Shown here piece by piece: positions 25,848-32,531 of a stretch of 64,000 bases of DNA. The stretch is from CALCLY01 sp900552775 (GTDB lineage: Bacteria; Bacillota; Clostridia; UMGS1883; UMGS1540). The stretch is from NCBI GenBank assembly GCA_937966555.1, contig CALCLY010000022.1, positions 124,001 through 188,000 of the forward strand, in the 5' to 3' direction. How positions within the stretch are numbered: the first letter of the stretch is position 1; each line of letters begins with the position of its first letter. The translations under genes and the position numbers were made by a program. Below the pieces are notes generated by a model. The model made no database searches. It was given only the letters and a program-made list of their open reading frames with translations, and was not told the DNA's origin.

Positions 25848-26831
25848 TTAAATACTTTCGCGCATAACAGGCAGCGGCTTTATCATATTAAGTTTTTGCA
25901 CTTTGCCGCTTCCGCCCTCTATTACGTTTACAAGTGTTCGTGAAGCAACACGCGAAATTTCATCCTGACGGCTGTCAACAGTTGTCAGCGGAGGAGTTGT
26001 AACAGTTGCAAAAAGCAAATTATCATAACCTGCCATACCGATTTCATCCGGAACCTTTATCCCAAGCTGCACAGCCCGGCATACAAAACCTGCCGCAAGC
26101 ATATCATTTGAAAAAACCGCACAGTCACATCCTCTGAGTTTGATCTGCTCTATAACATCTGCCGCTGCGTCAGCGGAATCTCCGCAATGTATCACTTCCG
26201 CCCGTTTGAAAAAAATTTCCCTCATCGCTTTTTTATAGCCTTTGATTTTATGCATTGTACTTTGCGAATCATTATCGCAAATATATATTGGCTTGTTTTT
26301 TCCTTTTTTATGTATTGCTTCCATAAGTTCATATGTACCAAAGGCATCATCGCATACAGTGCAAAAAACATTTTCCAAAGATATTTTTGCATTTATAGCG
26401 GCTATCGGCACATTCTGAGCAATATCTTTTATCAAACTTGCGTATTCTTTATCGGCAAACACAGAGCCTACCAGCATAATTCCGTCAACACGCCTGTCAA
26501 TAAGAAAATTCAGCTCCCGCTTTACATCGGATTTCTGCGGCTCGGTATTTGTTATTACAACACCATATCCCATACGGCGCATCTCACGGTTTATATTATA
26601 AACAACTTCGGAATAATACGAATCCCTGATATCAACGGAAACCACTCCTATTGTCTTTACAGTGTCGGTAACAAGTCCGCGTGCAAAAATATTAGGTCTG
26701 TATCCTATTTCATTCATAACGGATTCTACTTTTTTTCTTGTTTTTTCAGTAACAAGATCGCTTTCGTTTATTACTCTTGAAACAGTGGCAATGGATACTC
26801 CCGCTTTTTTTGCCACATCGTATATAGTCAT
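25848..26831 (-). CDS. LacI-family transcriptional regulator
   Basis: A 327-residue regulator. The N-terminal helix-turn-helix is classic: MTIYDVAKKAGVSIATVSRV, then TRKKVESVMNEIGYRPN, followed by the hinge and a periplasmic-binding-protein-like sensor (VDIRDSYYSEVVYNI, VDGIMLVGSVF, GMAGYDNLLFATVTTPPLTT). The ATG at 26829-26831 follows AAAGGA; an in-frame start at 26864 is less likely. Unusually, it heads an operon for a lipid glycosyltransferase, M16 proteins and lgt and has no sugar genes beside it. Its effector and operator are unknown. Confidence 0.92.
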   Translation of the reverse strand: MTIYDVAKKAGVSIATVSRVINESDLVTEKTRKKVESVMNEIGYRPNIFARGLVTDTVKTIGVVSVDIRDSYYSEVVYNINREMRRMGYGVVITNTEPQKSDVKRELNFLIDRRVDGIMLVGSVFADKEYASLIKDIAQNVPIAAINAKISLENVFCTVCDDAFGTYELMEAIHKKGKNKPIYICDNDSQSTMHKIKGYKKAMREIFFKRAEVIHCGDSADAAADVIEQIKLRGCDCAVFSNDMLAAGFVCRAVQLGIKVPDEIGMAGYDNLLFATVTTPPLTTVDSRQDEISRVASRTLVNVIEGGSGKVQKLNMIKPLPVMRESI

Positions 26832-26910
26832 AAAAATTTTCCTTTCGGTAACAAAAAATAACACATTATCATAGTATATAATTGAAACTGCGGCGCAGTA
26901 AAAAATATAA

Positions 26911-27009
26911 GCCGCTTATGCAAACGGGAACCGAACCCGCTTTTCCGAAATGTTAAATAAAACCCGAAGAAAAACATTTCACGTTCGACTCTCGTTTGCC
27001 ATAACCGGC
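26911..27009 (+). repeat. About 100-nt imperfect palindrome (large hairpin)
   Basis: The left arm GCCGCTTATGCAAACG (26911-26926) pairs with CGTTTGCCATAACCGGC (26993-27009) with one mismatch and one bulge. Inside, CGAAC pairs with GTTCG and GAAATGTT (26947-26954) with AACATTTC (26973-26980), leaving an 18-base loop. Fragments such as GTTCGACTC and its near mirror GGAACCGAACCC look like tRNA T-arms, but no cloverleaf forms. It ends 15 bases before the first Cys-rich micropeptide gene. It could be a structured leader, a small RNA or a MITE-like remnant. Confidence 0.7.
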
Positions 27010-27023
27010 AGAATGGAGAAATT

Positions 27024-27137
27024 ATGAATATTTTCAGAAATATGGATTCAGGCGTTTGGATAATTATTTTAATTGTCTTGTTTTTCTTGTGCTGTGACAA
27101 CGGCTGCGGCAACAGCTCATCCGACTGTGGATGCTAA
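27024..27137 (+). CDS. Cys/Gly-rich single-span membrane micropeptide 1 (37 aa)
   Basis: A 37-codon reading frame from ATG 27024, five bases after GGAG (27015-27018). The peptide has a short N-terminus, a membrane segment (VWIIILIVLFFLCC, about residues 11-24) and a Cys/Gly/Asn-rich tail with DNGCG and a final DCGC. It resembles its neighbour in length, in the W-I-I-hydrophobic-core layout and in the DNGCG motif. The type recalls small sporulation-associated peptides of the YjcZ kind, but I cannot place it in a named family. The pairing with a second homologue and good ribosome sites argue that it is real. Confidence 0.7.
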   Translation: MNIFRNMDSGVWIIILIVLFFLCCDNGCGNSSSDCGC

Positions 27138-27156
27138 ATATAAAGGAGGATTTAAT

Positions 27157-27270
27157 ATGTGCTGTAACAATCTTTGTAACATAATAAAAAGTGATTGTTT
27201 TTGGATTATCGTAATTTTGCTTTTCCTTTGGGGCGGATGCTCTGACAACGGCTGCGGCTGCGGTCGCTGA
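27157..27270 (+). CDS. Cys/Gly-rich single-span membrane micropeptide 2 (37 aa)
   Basis: A second 37-codon frame, ATG 27157, seven bases after a strong AAGGAGG (27143-27149). The N-terminus MCCNNLCN is cysteine-rich, then a membrane segment FWIIVILLFLW (about residues 15-25) and a tail GGCSDNGCGCGR. It shares the hydrophobic core and DNGCG motif with the peptide encoded 19 bases upstream, so the two are probably a tandem duplication in one transcript ending at the hairpin 27289-27326. Seven cysteines in 37 residues suggest metal binding or disulfide cross-linking; that is inference. Confidence 0.75.
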   Translation: MCCNNLCNIIKSDCFWIIVILLFLWGGCSDNGCGCGR

Positions 27271-27288
27271 CGGATAACCCGTAGTCTG

Positions 27289-27326
27289 CAAGGCGGTGTA
27301 AAAACCAAGGTTTCTACACCGCCTTG
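27289..27326 (+). terminator. Strong hairpin after the micropeptide pair
   Basis: CAAGGCGGTGTA (27289-27300) pairs perfectly with TACACCGCCTTG (27315-27326), with AAACC/GGTTT in the loop. No long T run follows (TGACAATTTG), so it may stabilise the RNA end as much as terminate. Confidence 0.65.
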
Positions 27327-27364
27327 TGACAATTTGATTAATATTACCGTGTTGCGTTTTGAAT

Positions 27365-27946
27365 TTATCTTAAATCCTCTATTTCGGTTTTTAATTTTTC
27401 AAAAGCTTTTTTTCTGTGAGAAATCATATTTTTCTCATTCTCCGAAAGCTCCGAAAATGTTTTATAGTATCCGTTCGGCACAAAAACAGGATCATATCCA
27501 AAGCCGCCGCTGCCGCGCGGCTTTTCTGTAATAACACCATCTGTTTCTCCTCTGAAAACAAAGTGTCGTCCGTCCGGCAGACACAGTGCTGCCGCACATA
27601 CAAAACGCGCTCTCCTGTCCTCCGAGCCGACAAGTTCCGCAAGAAGTTTTGAAACTCTGTCCGCATCGGTTGCATTTTCCCCTGCATAGCGTGCCGAAAA
27701 AATACCGGGTCGCATGTTGAGAGCAAAGACCTCAAGTCCCGAATCATCGGCTATCACAGGCTTTGAAACAGCTTTGCACACAGCTTCCGCTTTTATAAGT
27801 GCATTTTCCTCAAATGTTTTTCCGTTCTCCTCAATTTCAGCATGAAAACCTGCCTCATCTGCGGTTATAATATGCGCACCTTTAATTATTTCTTTAAGTT
27901 CGCGCACCTTACCTTTGTTTTTTGTAGCAAGAACAAGCTCCATCAT
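27365..27946 (-). CDS. rdgB: RdgB/HAM1 non-canonical purine NTP pyrophosphatase
   Basis: A 193-residue enzyme that hydrolyses dITP, XTP and similar nucleotides to monophosphates, keeping them out of DNA. Family signatures are LVLATKNKGKVRELKEI at the start, ENGKTFEENALIKAEAV, VIADDSGLEVFAL, PGIFSARYAG and PRGSGGFGYDPVFVP. The ATG at 27944-27946 follows GGAG and overlaps the SLH gene stop in ATGA, so the two are translationally coupled although functionally unrelated; an in-frame start at 27967 is less likely. Confidence 0.95.
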   Translation of the reverse strand: MMELVLATKNKGKVRELKEIIKGAHIITADEAGFHAEIEENGKTFEENALIKAEAVCKAVSKPVIADDSGLEVFALNMRPGIFSARYAGENATDADRVSKLLAELVGSEDRRARFVCAAALCLPDGRHFVFRGETDGVITEKPRGSGGFGYDPVFVPNGYYKTFSELSENEKNMISHRKKAFEKLKTEIEDLR

Positions 27947-30159
27947 TTTTTCTCCATAAGTGTACATATAATTTTTGCCGCCTGCGCTCTTGTAGCGTTT
28001 GAAGCACCGCGGAGTGTGTTATCATCAAATCCGCTTATTATTCCCATAGATGAGAGGCGGAGCATAGCATCGGCTGCATAGTCCGCAACGGAATTTATAT
28101 CGTTGTATTCGTGTGAAGTAGGTTCGGCAAGTTCAATATTTGCACATTTTGCGGTTCTTTCAATCATAACGGCCATATCCTGTCTTGTGATATTTTGCCC
28201 TGTTCCGAAAGAATTGTCGCCCATACCGTTTATAATACCTTTCTTATACGCCGAAGCAACATAGGGCGCATACCAGCTTCCGTTTGCAACATCGTTGAAA
28301 TCACATTCCGCAGAACTGTCGAGCAGTCCGAATGCTTCAACAATGATTTTTGCAAACTGTTCACGTGTTATATTAGCATCGGGTGCAAAAAGATTATCTC
28401 CTACACCGCTTATTATTTTTTTCGTCGCAAGCTTATAAATAAATGTACTTGCCCAATGGCTGTCGCTTACATCGGAAAATCTGATTGTTTCCGTCTTTTC
28501 CGCAGAATCATCCGGTTTTGTCACGGGCTCTTGGGGTTTTGTTGAGGACTCCGGCGTTTTATTATCTTCATCATCTTTACCTTCAGAACCCGTATTTCCC
28601 CCCGAAGTTGTATCTTTTTTTATCTCGCGGAGCTCGCCGTCTATTTTGGCAAAAAGTCTCGAAACCCCAATTTCAAAATAAACATATCCGTTTTCTGCGG
28701 CAAAATTTGAGACATTTTCACGCGCACCGTTACCTGCCACGGAATAAATGCAATTTGTGTTATAATCACTCTCGCTGCCTTTTATATCTTTTCTGTATTT
28801 TACGGCGGAATATGCAATGGACGCGGTTATTTCTCTTTGTGCCAAAACATCTATTTTAAGCATTTCTCCGCCTTGGGCATATTCGTAAAGCTTTGGCGAA
28901 ACCGTTTTTGCCTCACCGTATTCAAGAGCAAAAGTAACATTCGGGCCGTTTAGATATTCCGATGAATAAAACTCCGAAGGGTTAATGATAAGTTCTCCGG
29001 CATCCGCAAAATACAGATGTATTGAAGATGCACCGCCGATTTTTTCGGGATTTAAACTTTCTTTCGGGATTGACAAAGAATGTTTTTTACCGTTTTCAAA
29101 TATAACTCTGATTTCAAACGGCGCCTCGGTGTACGCATTTTTGCTTTTAAGTTTTTCCGCAGCTTTTTTTGCAGAGAGCACGGCAAAATCAAAGTCATCG
29201 GCGCCGAGTACGGCGTTCTGCAACGAATCAGAAATTCTGAGTGTTGCGGCTTCTGTCAAAGCCTCGGAAACAAGCTCTTTCTTTTCTGCTCCGTCCGCTG
29301 CTGTTATCTGCGCTGCAAATTTGTCGGCAATGCTGCCGGCAGAAGAACAGGGTTTAAGTACATCCGTACCGTTTTTATATCTTTCAAACATTGTATCATA
29401 ACCGGACTCGGACGGTTTGTCGTCGTCCGCTTCGTTCTCATCGGCAGCTGCTATTCCAAGCCCGATAAGATAGTTTAAAAATTTTGCTTTTTGTGTTTCA
29501 TCCGCTTTATTTACGGTTTCAAAAATATTCTGAATTTCCAGAATAGTCGTATCTTTTAAAGTGTTATCATTATTTTCAAAGCAGGAAATATAATCGGCTG
29601 TATCGTTTCTCATATACATATCGCCGTTTTTTACGTAAAAAGCTTTTAAATTATTGCTCTTTTCATATGAGTTGCTGACAGCAAAAAGCAAATTATAGCA
29701 CCATGTGTTGCTGTAAAGCTTTTCTGAAATGTATTTTGTAATATCCGGCATATCTGTCATATACTGCGGCTGTGCGGTGAAAGGCAGTAAAATATTGTTT
29801 ACGTTTTGCACAAATGACATGAAAAGCTCAAAAACGTCGGGGTTATCTGAAAAAACATTATAAAAGCCGTCTATATATTCTGCCGTTTCTTCTTTTGTCA
29901 CGCCGAAGCCCGAGAGGAAAACAGATATTTCATTTGCAATATCATCGGCATCTTCTTTGCTGCGCAGTGCATACAGTCTTTCACCAGCTGAGGAAAAAGA
30001 AACGAATGGCATAAACGCTCCGCTGTAATAAAGAGGATCTACGTTTTTTTCAAAAAAGAAATTAAGAAGATTGTCCGTTTCTCCCTCAAGCGCGGCTGCC
30101 GGTACTACGGCAGTAATAAGCAGTGCCAAAACCACAAAAATACTGAATAGTTTCTTCAT
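27943..30159 (-). CDS. Secreted SLH-domain surface protein
   Basis: A 738-residue protein with signal peptide MKKLFSIFVVLALLITAVVP, a largely helical Ala/Glu/Asp-rich middle I do not recognise (about residues 25-520), a charged Ser/Pro linker near 525-555, and three C-terminal SLH modules (about 560-738) with motifs FSDVSDSHWASTFIYKLATK, NLFAPDANITREQFAK and SFGTGQNITRQDMAVMI. It should be attached to the wall polymer by its C-terminus. The ATG 30157-30159 follows GGAG. It lies in an operon with the YkgJ-type protein upstream and rdgB downstream. Confidence 0.85.
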   Translation of the reverse strand: MKKLFSIFVVLALLITAVVPAAALEGETDNLLNFFFEKNVDPLYYSGAFMPFVSFSSAGERLYALRSKEDADDIANEISVFLSGFGVTKEETAEYIDGFYNVFSDNPDVFELFMSFVQNVNNILLPFTAQPQYMTDMPDITKYISEKLYSNTWCYNLLFAVSNSYEKSNNLKAFYVKNGDMYMRNDTADYISCFENNDNTLKDTTILEIQNIFETVNKADETQKAKFLNYLIGLGIAAADENEADDDKPSESGYDTMFERYKNGTDVLKPCSSAGSIADKFAAQITAADGAEKKELVSEALTEAATLRISDSLQNAVLGADDFDFAVLSAKKAAEKLKSKNAYTEAPFEIRVIFENGKKHSLSIPKESLNPEKIGGASSIHLYFADAGELIINPSEFYSSEYLNGPNVTFALEYGEAKTVSPKLYEYAQGGEMLKIDVLAQREITASIAYSAVKYRKDIKGSESDYNTNCIYSVAGNGARENVSNFAAENGYVYFEIGVSRLFAKIDGELREIKKDTTSGGNTGSEGKDDEDNKTPESSTKPQEPVTKPDDSAEKTETIRFSDVSDSHWASTFIYKLATKKIISGVGDNLFAPDANITREQFAKIIVEAFGLLDSSAECDFNDVANGSWYAPYVASAYKKGIINGMGDNSFGTGQNITRQDMAVMIERTAKCANIELAEPTSHEYNDINSVADYAADAMLRLSSMGIISGFDDNTLRGASNATRAQAAKIICTLMEKK

Positions 30160-30189
30160 TTTAATCTCCATTCCGTCTTTTACGACTGT

Positions 30190-30711
30190 TTATTTTTTAT
30201 AAAAGAAGTTTCTCTTCATTTCTATATAATCATCAATAATACGCGATTGCTCAAATATAAATTCGCGGCACTCCGAAACCTTCAAAAGAGCTTTGCAAAC
30301 AAAGTACACTCTTTCCGAAAAGCTTCTGCCAACACCCTTTTTCGCCAAAGGACACATTGAATATGCTCTCGGGTCGAATATTACGGAAAAATCTCCTTCG
30401 GGTGAAATATACGGCACCAGCGGGAAAATTCTGCATGCAAGCGGTCTCTTTTCTCTTATGCAATTTCCGCCGCACATTAAAATTTCGGTTCTTTTGCCGC
30501 AAACTTGAAAATCCGACAAAAATATTTTTGCAAAATCCGACATATCTCCGAGGTATTCCCTCTCATGCGGATATAAATACATTCCTTCGCCTTCTTCGGA
30601 ATCTTTGCAGCAGCGGGCTCCGCATAAATCTCCGCAATTTTCTTTCATCGGTGTTTTTTTATTTAAAAGCGGCAGCAAGGCGCCGTAAAACTTTTTCGGT
30701 TTTATATACAT
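30190..30711 (-). CDS. YkgJ-family cysteine cluster protein
   Basis: A 173-residue cytoplasmic protein with the YkgJ-type metal-binding cysteine pattern: CGDLCGARCC near residue 26, a mid-chain CGGNCIREKRPLACRIFPLV (about residues 80-99) and a later CPLA. These proteins bind zinc or iron-sulfur and have no settled function. It is the first gene behind the promoter at 30763-30791 and has an ACGGAG site. The SLH protein gene starts 30 bases after its stop. Confidence 0.8.
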   Translation of the reverse strand: MYIKPKKFYGALLPLLNKKTPMKENCGDLCGARCCKDSEEGEGMYLYPHEREYLGDMSDFAKIFLSDFQVCGKRTEILMCGGNCIREKRPLACRIFPLVPYISPEGDFSVIFDPRAYSMCPLAKKGVGRSFSERVYFVCKALLKVSECREFIFEQSRIIDDYIEMKRNFFYKK

Positions 30712-30762
30712 TTTAATCTCCGTTCCGTCACCTGTTCCGCAACAAATCTACCAATTTATTTT

Positions 30763-30791
30763 ATTATAACAAATTTAAACTCAAAAGTAAA
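30763..30791 (-). promoter_or_regulatory. Promoter of the YkgJ-SLH-rdgB operon
   Basis: On the minus strand TTTACT (30786-30791) and TATAAT (30763-30768), 17 bases apart, about 50 bases upstream of the YkgJ start. Confidence 0.75.
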
Positions 30792-30810
30792 GTATTTATT
30801 TAATAAAAAA

Positions 30811-30856
30811 CTTTAAAAAAAGCGGGTGCGGCAAAATAGCACTTTTGCTGCACCCG
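30811..30856 (-). terminator. Rho-independent terminator after the GH88 debris
   Basis: On the minus strand CGGGTGCAGCAAAA and TTTTGCCGCACCCG form a long, nearly perfect stem (30823-30856), then CTTTTTTTAAAG. The end of the nominal GH88 reading frame runs straight through it, which shows that frame's last residues are not real protein. Confidence 0.85.
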
Positions 30857-30889
30857 AAAACTTTTGTTATTCTGCGAATTTTTCCGCGC

Positions 30890-31200
30890 AGTATCAGTCC
30901 GTCACAGTCCATATCATAGGAAGCTGCATAGTTATCAATAATCGAATTAAACATTTCACCGGCAGCTTTCTTATAGCGAATCATATCGGCGTCATCTTCG
31001 TTTTTTGTATCTTTATAATTCAAAGCGAAACCGTCTATTCCCCACGCCTGCCCTCTTGCCCAGCACGAATCGTCGGAAGCTCCCTGTGCGGTAGCTCCGT
31101 AAAGCGGCTTGCCGGTATCGTAATCAAATATATATCTGTGAAAACTTGACCCGTCTTCACGCAATATGTATTTCACCGTGGTTGCAAGGTGCTTTTTCAT
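30890..31200 (-). pseudogene. Fragment of a GH88 unsaturated glucuronyl hydrolase
   Basis: About 100 residues of a GH88-type six-hairpin hydrolase: HLATTVKYILREDGSSFHRY, a GATAQGASDDSCWARGQAWG block with the conserved GQAWGIDGFAL, and a last recognisable piece DCDGLIL. GH88 enzymes remove the unsaturated uronic acid left by polysaccharide lyases and are about 370 residues long; both ends are missing here. The reading frame continues into a terminator. The 5' end joins a truncated VTC-domain gene in another frame. It may be the remains of a gene once working with the heparinase locus next door. Confidence 0.8.
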
Positions 31201-31258
31201 ATTCCCCCGGAGTTAAAATGTACTTATGCTCATATCTGTTAAATACTTCAATTGCCAT
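31157..31258 (-). pseudogene. Truncated start of a VTC-domain (polyphosphate polymerase-like) gene
   Basis: From ATG 31258, behind AGGAGG (31266-31271), the frame encodes about 22 residues like the start of bacterial VTC-domain proteins (IEVFNRYEHKYILTPGEYEK), then leaves the family and stops at 31157. The break falls exactly where the GH88 fragment begins in another frame. VTC-domain proteins often sit with CotH-type and membrane proteins in clostridia; none are here. This is a recombination scar, not a working gene. Confidence 0.65.
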
Positions 31259-31333
31259 AATTAAGCCTCCTATGCTTTAATTTAATTAAATGATAATACC
31301 GAAAGATTAAAATAACATTAGAAAAAATAAAAA

Positions 31334-31360
31334 AATACACCCTTTTTTAGAGAGTGTATT
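31334..31360 (-). terminator. Terminator of the carbohydrate operon
   Basis: On the minus strand AATACAC pairs with GTGTATT and is followed by TTTTTATTTTTT. It lies 40 bases after the Gfo/Idh/MocA stop. Confidence 0.75.
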
Positions 31361-31399
31361 TTTTATTTTTTGCCTCATCAAGCAACATGAAACCGAAAA

Positions 31400-32446
31400 T
31401 TAATATTCAATTTTAACGGTCTTTCTTGTATCTGCGGCTTCAATAACAGCGCGGCATACTTTAACCGTTGCCATGCCCTCATAGCCGTTTGTAGCAACAT
31501 CGGTTCCGTCCAATATAGCATTTATGAAAGCGGTGTGCTCTCCGGTTACATTATGATTGTCAAGCGCAAGCGGATATTTTATTTCTATTTCGTTATCGTT
31601 CTGTCTGTCTAAAACTCCGTCTAAAATTTCACTTCCTTCAACAATGTGATTTCTGTACACGGTTATAAAAGCGTCCGTATTGTTTACAAGAATAGTTCCT
31701 TTTGTTCCGAAAAGCTGTGTACGCATTGTATAAGGTCTTTTGCAGCCCGAAGATGTGAAAACTTTGCCTATAACGTCGTTCGGGAATCTGAATATAGCTA
31801 TTACACAGTCATCGGTGGGCAAATCCGTCAATATTTTTTTGTTGCTGTACGCCGTTGTTTCCGAAGGATTTCCGGCAATCCAGCGAAGAAGGTCAATAGC
31901 GTGGCACGCACCGCCGATTACTATATGGCGGAGAGGATCGGCTCTCCATGTAGTCTTATCCGTAAATGTGGAATAATCGTGAGCATATTCGCTTTCAACA
32001 TAGAAAAGCTCGCCTATTACGCCTTCATCAAGCAATCTTTTTGCCTCAACAAATCCCGGTGTCATGCGGCAAATCTGACCTATCATAAGCTGCTTGCCGC
32101 TTTTTTTCTGTGCCTCAACCATAGCTTCACAGTCCTCCACTGTCAAAGCCATCGGCTTTTCGCATAAAACATGCTTGCCTGCAAGGAGCGCTTTTACGGT
32201 AACCTCTCTGTGTGCCTGGTCGTTTGTTGCGACTATAACAGCGTCAATATCGGCTTTTTTAAGCATCTCGTCACAGTCTGTATAACATTCTGCATCAAGC
32301 TCAAATTTTTCGCTGACTTCTTTCATAGCCTCTTCCGATAGATCACAGATAGCATTTATAACAGCTTTTTTCTGCGTCTTCAAACCTGGAATATGCATAT
32401 GAGCAAAGCTGCCGCAACCTACTACACCAAATTTAACCTGTTTCAT
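31400..32446 (-). CDS. Gfo/Idh/MocA-family NAD(P)-dependent sugar dehydrogenase
   Basis: A 348-residue cytoplasmic oxidoreductase. Residues 1-~125 form a Rossmann fold (FGVVGCGSFAHMHIPGL, AVIVATNDQAHREV) with the CEKPMALT motif near residue 95; the substrate domain follows with GGACHAIDLLRW, where the histidine is catalytic in this family, and AFINAILDG. Likely substrates are sugar acids or inositol-like compounds. The gene is 85 bases downstream of the heparinase gene on the same strand, so it probably processes monomers released from the glycan. GGAG precedes the ATG. Confidence 0.9.
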   Translation of the reverse strand: MKQVKFGVVGCGSFAHMHIPGLKTQKKAVINAICDLSEEAMKEVSEKFELDAECYTDCDEMLKKADIDAVIVATNDQAHREVTVKALLAGKHVLCEKPMALTVEDCEAMVEAQKKSGKQLMIGQICRMTPGFVEAKRLLDEGVIGELFYVESEYAHDYSTFTDKTTWRADPLRHIVIGGACHAIDLLRWIAGNPSETTAYSNKKILTDLPTDDCVIAIFRFPNDVIGKVFTSSGCKRPYTMRTQLFGTKGTILVNNTDAFITVYRNHIVEGSEILDGVLDRQNDNEIEIKYPLALDNHNVTGEHTAFINAILDGTDVATNGYEGMATVKVCRAVIEAADTRKTVKIEY

Positions 32447-32531
32447 TTTTTTACTCCATTCCGCCGCCTGTCACGGCCTTTTTTTTGCACTTTTCTATGA
32501 CAGGAATTTATAATTTATAAAAAAGTGTAAT

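Noticed and set aside
26911..27009. A tRNA gene near the LacI gene
   Set aside because: T-arm-like pieces occur, but on either strand the T-stem or acceptor does not pair and no anticodon arm forms.
27073..27270. A single 65-residue protein over the micropeptide region
   Set aside because: It would ignore the strong ribosome site before ATG 27157 and overlap the first micropeptide in another frame.
30796..30889. C-terminal end of the GH88 frame as real protein
   Set aside because: The sequence is a terminator hairpin and its T run.
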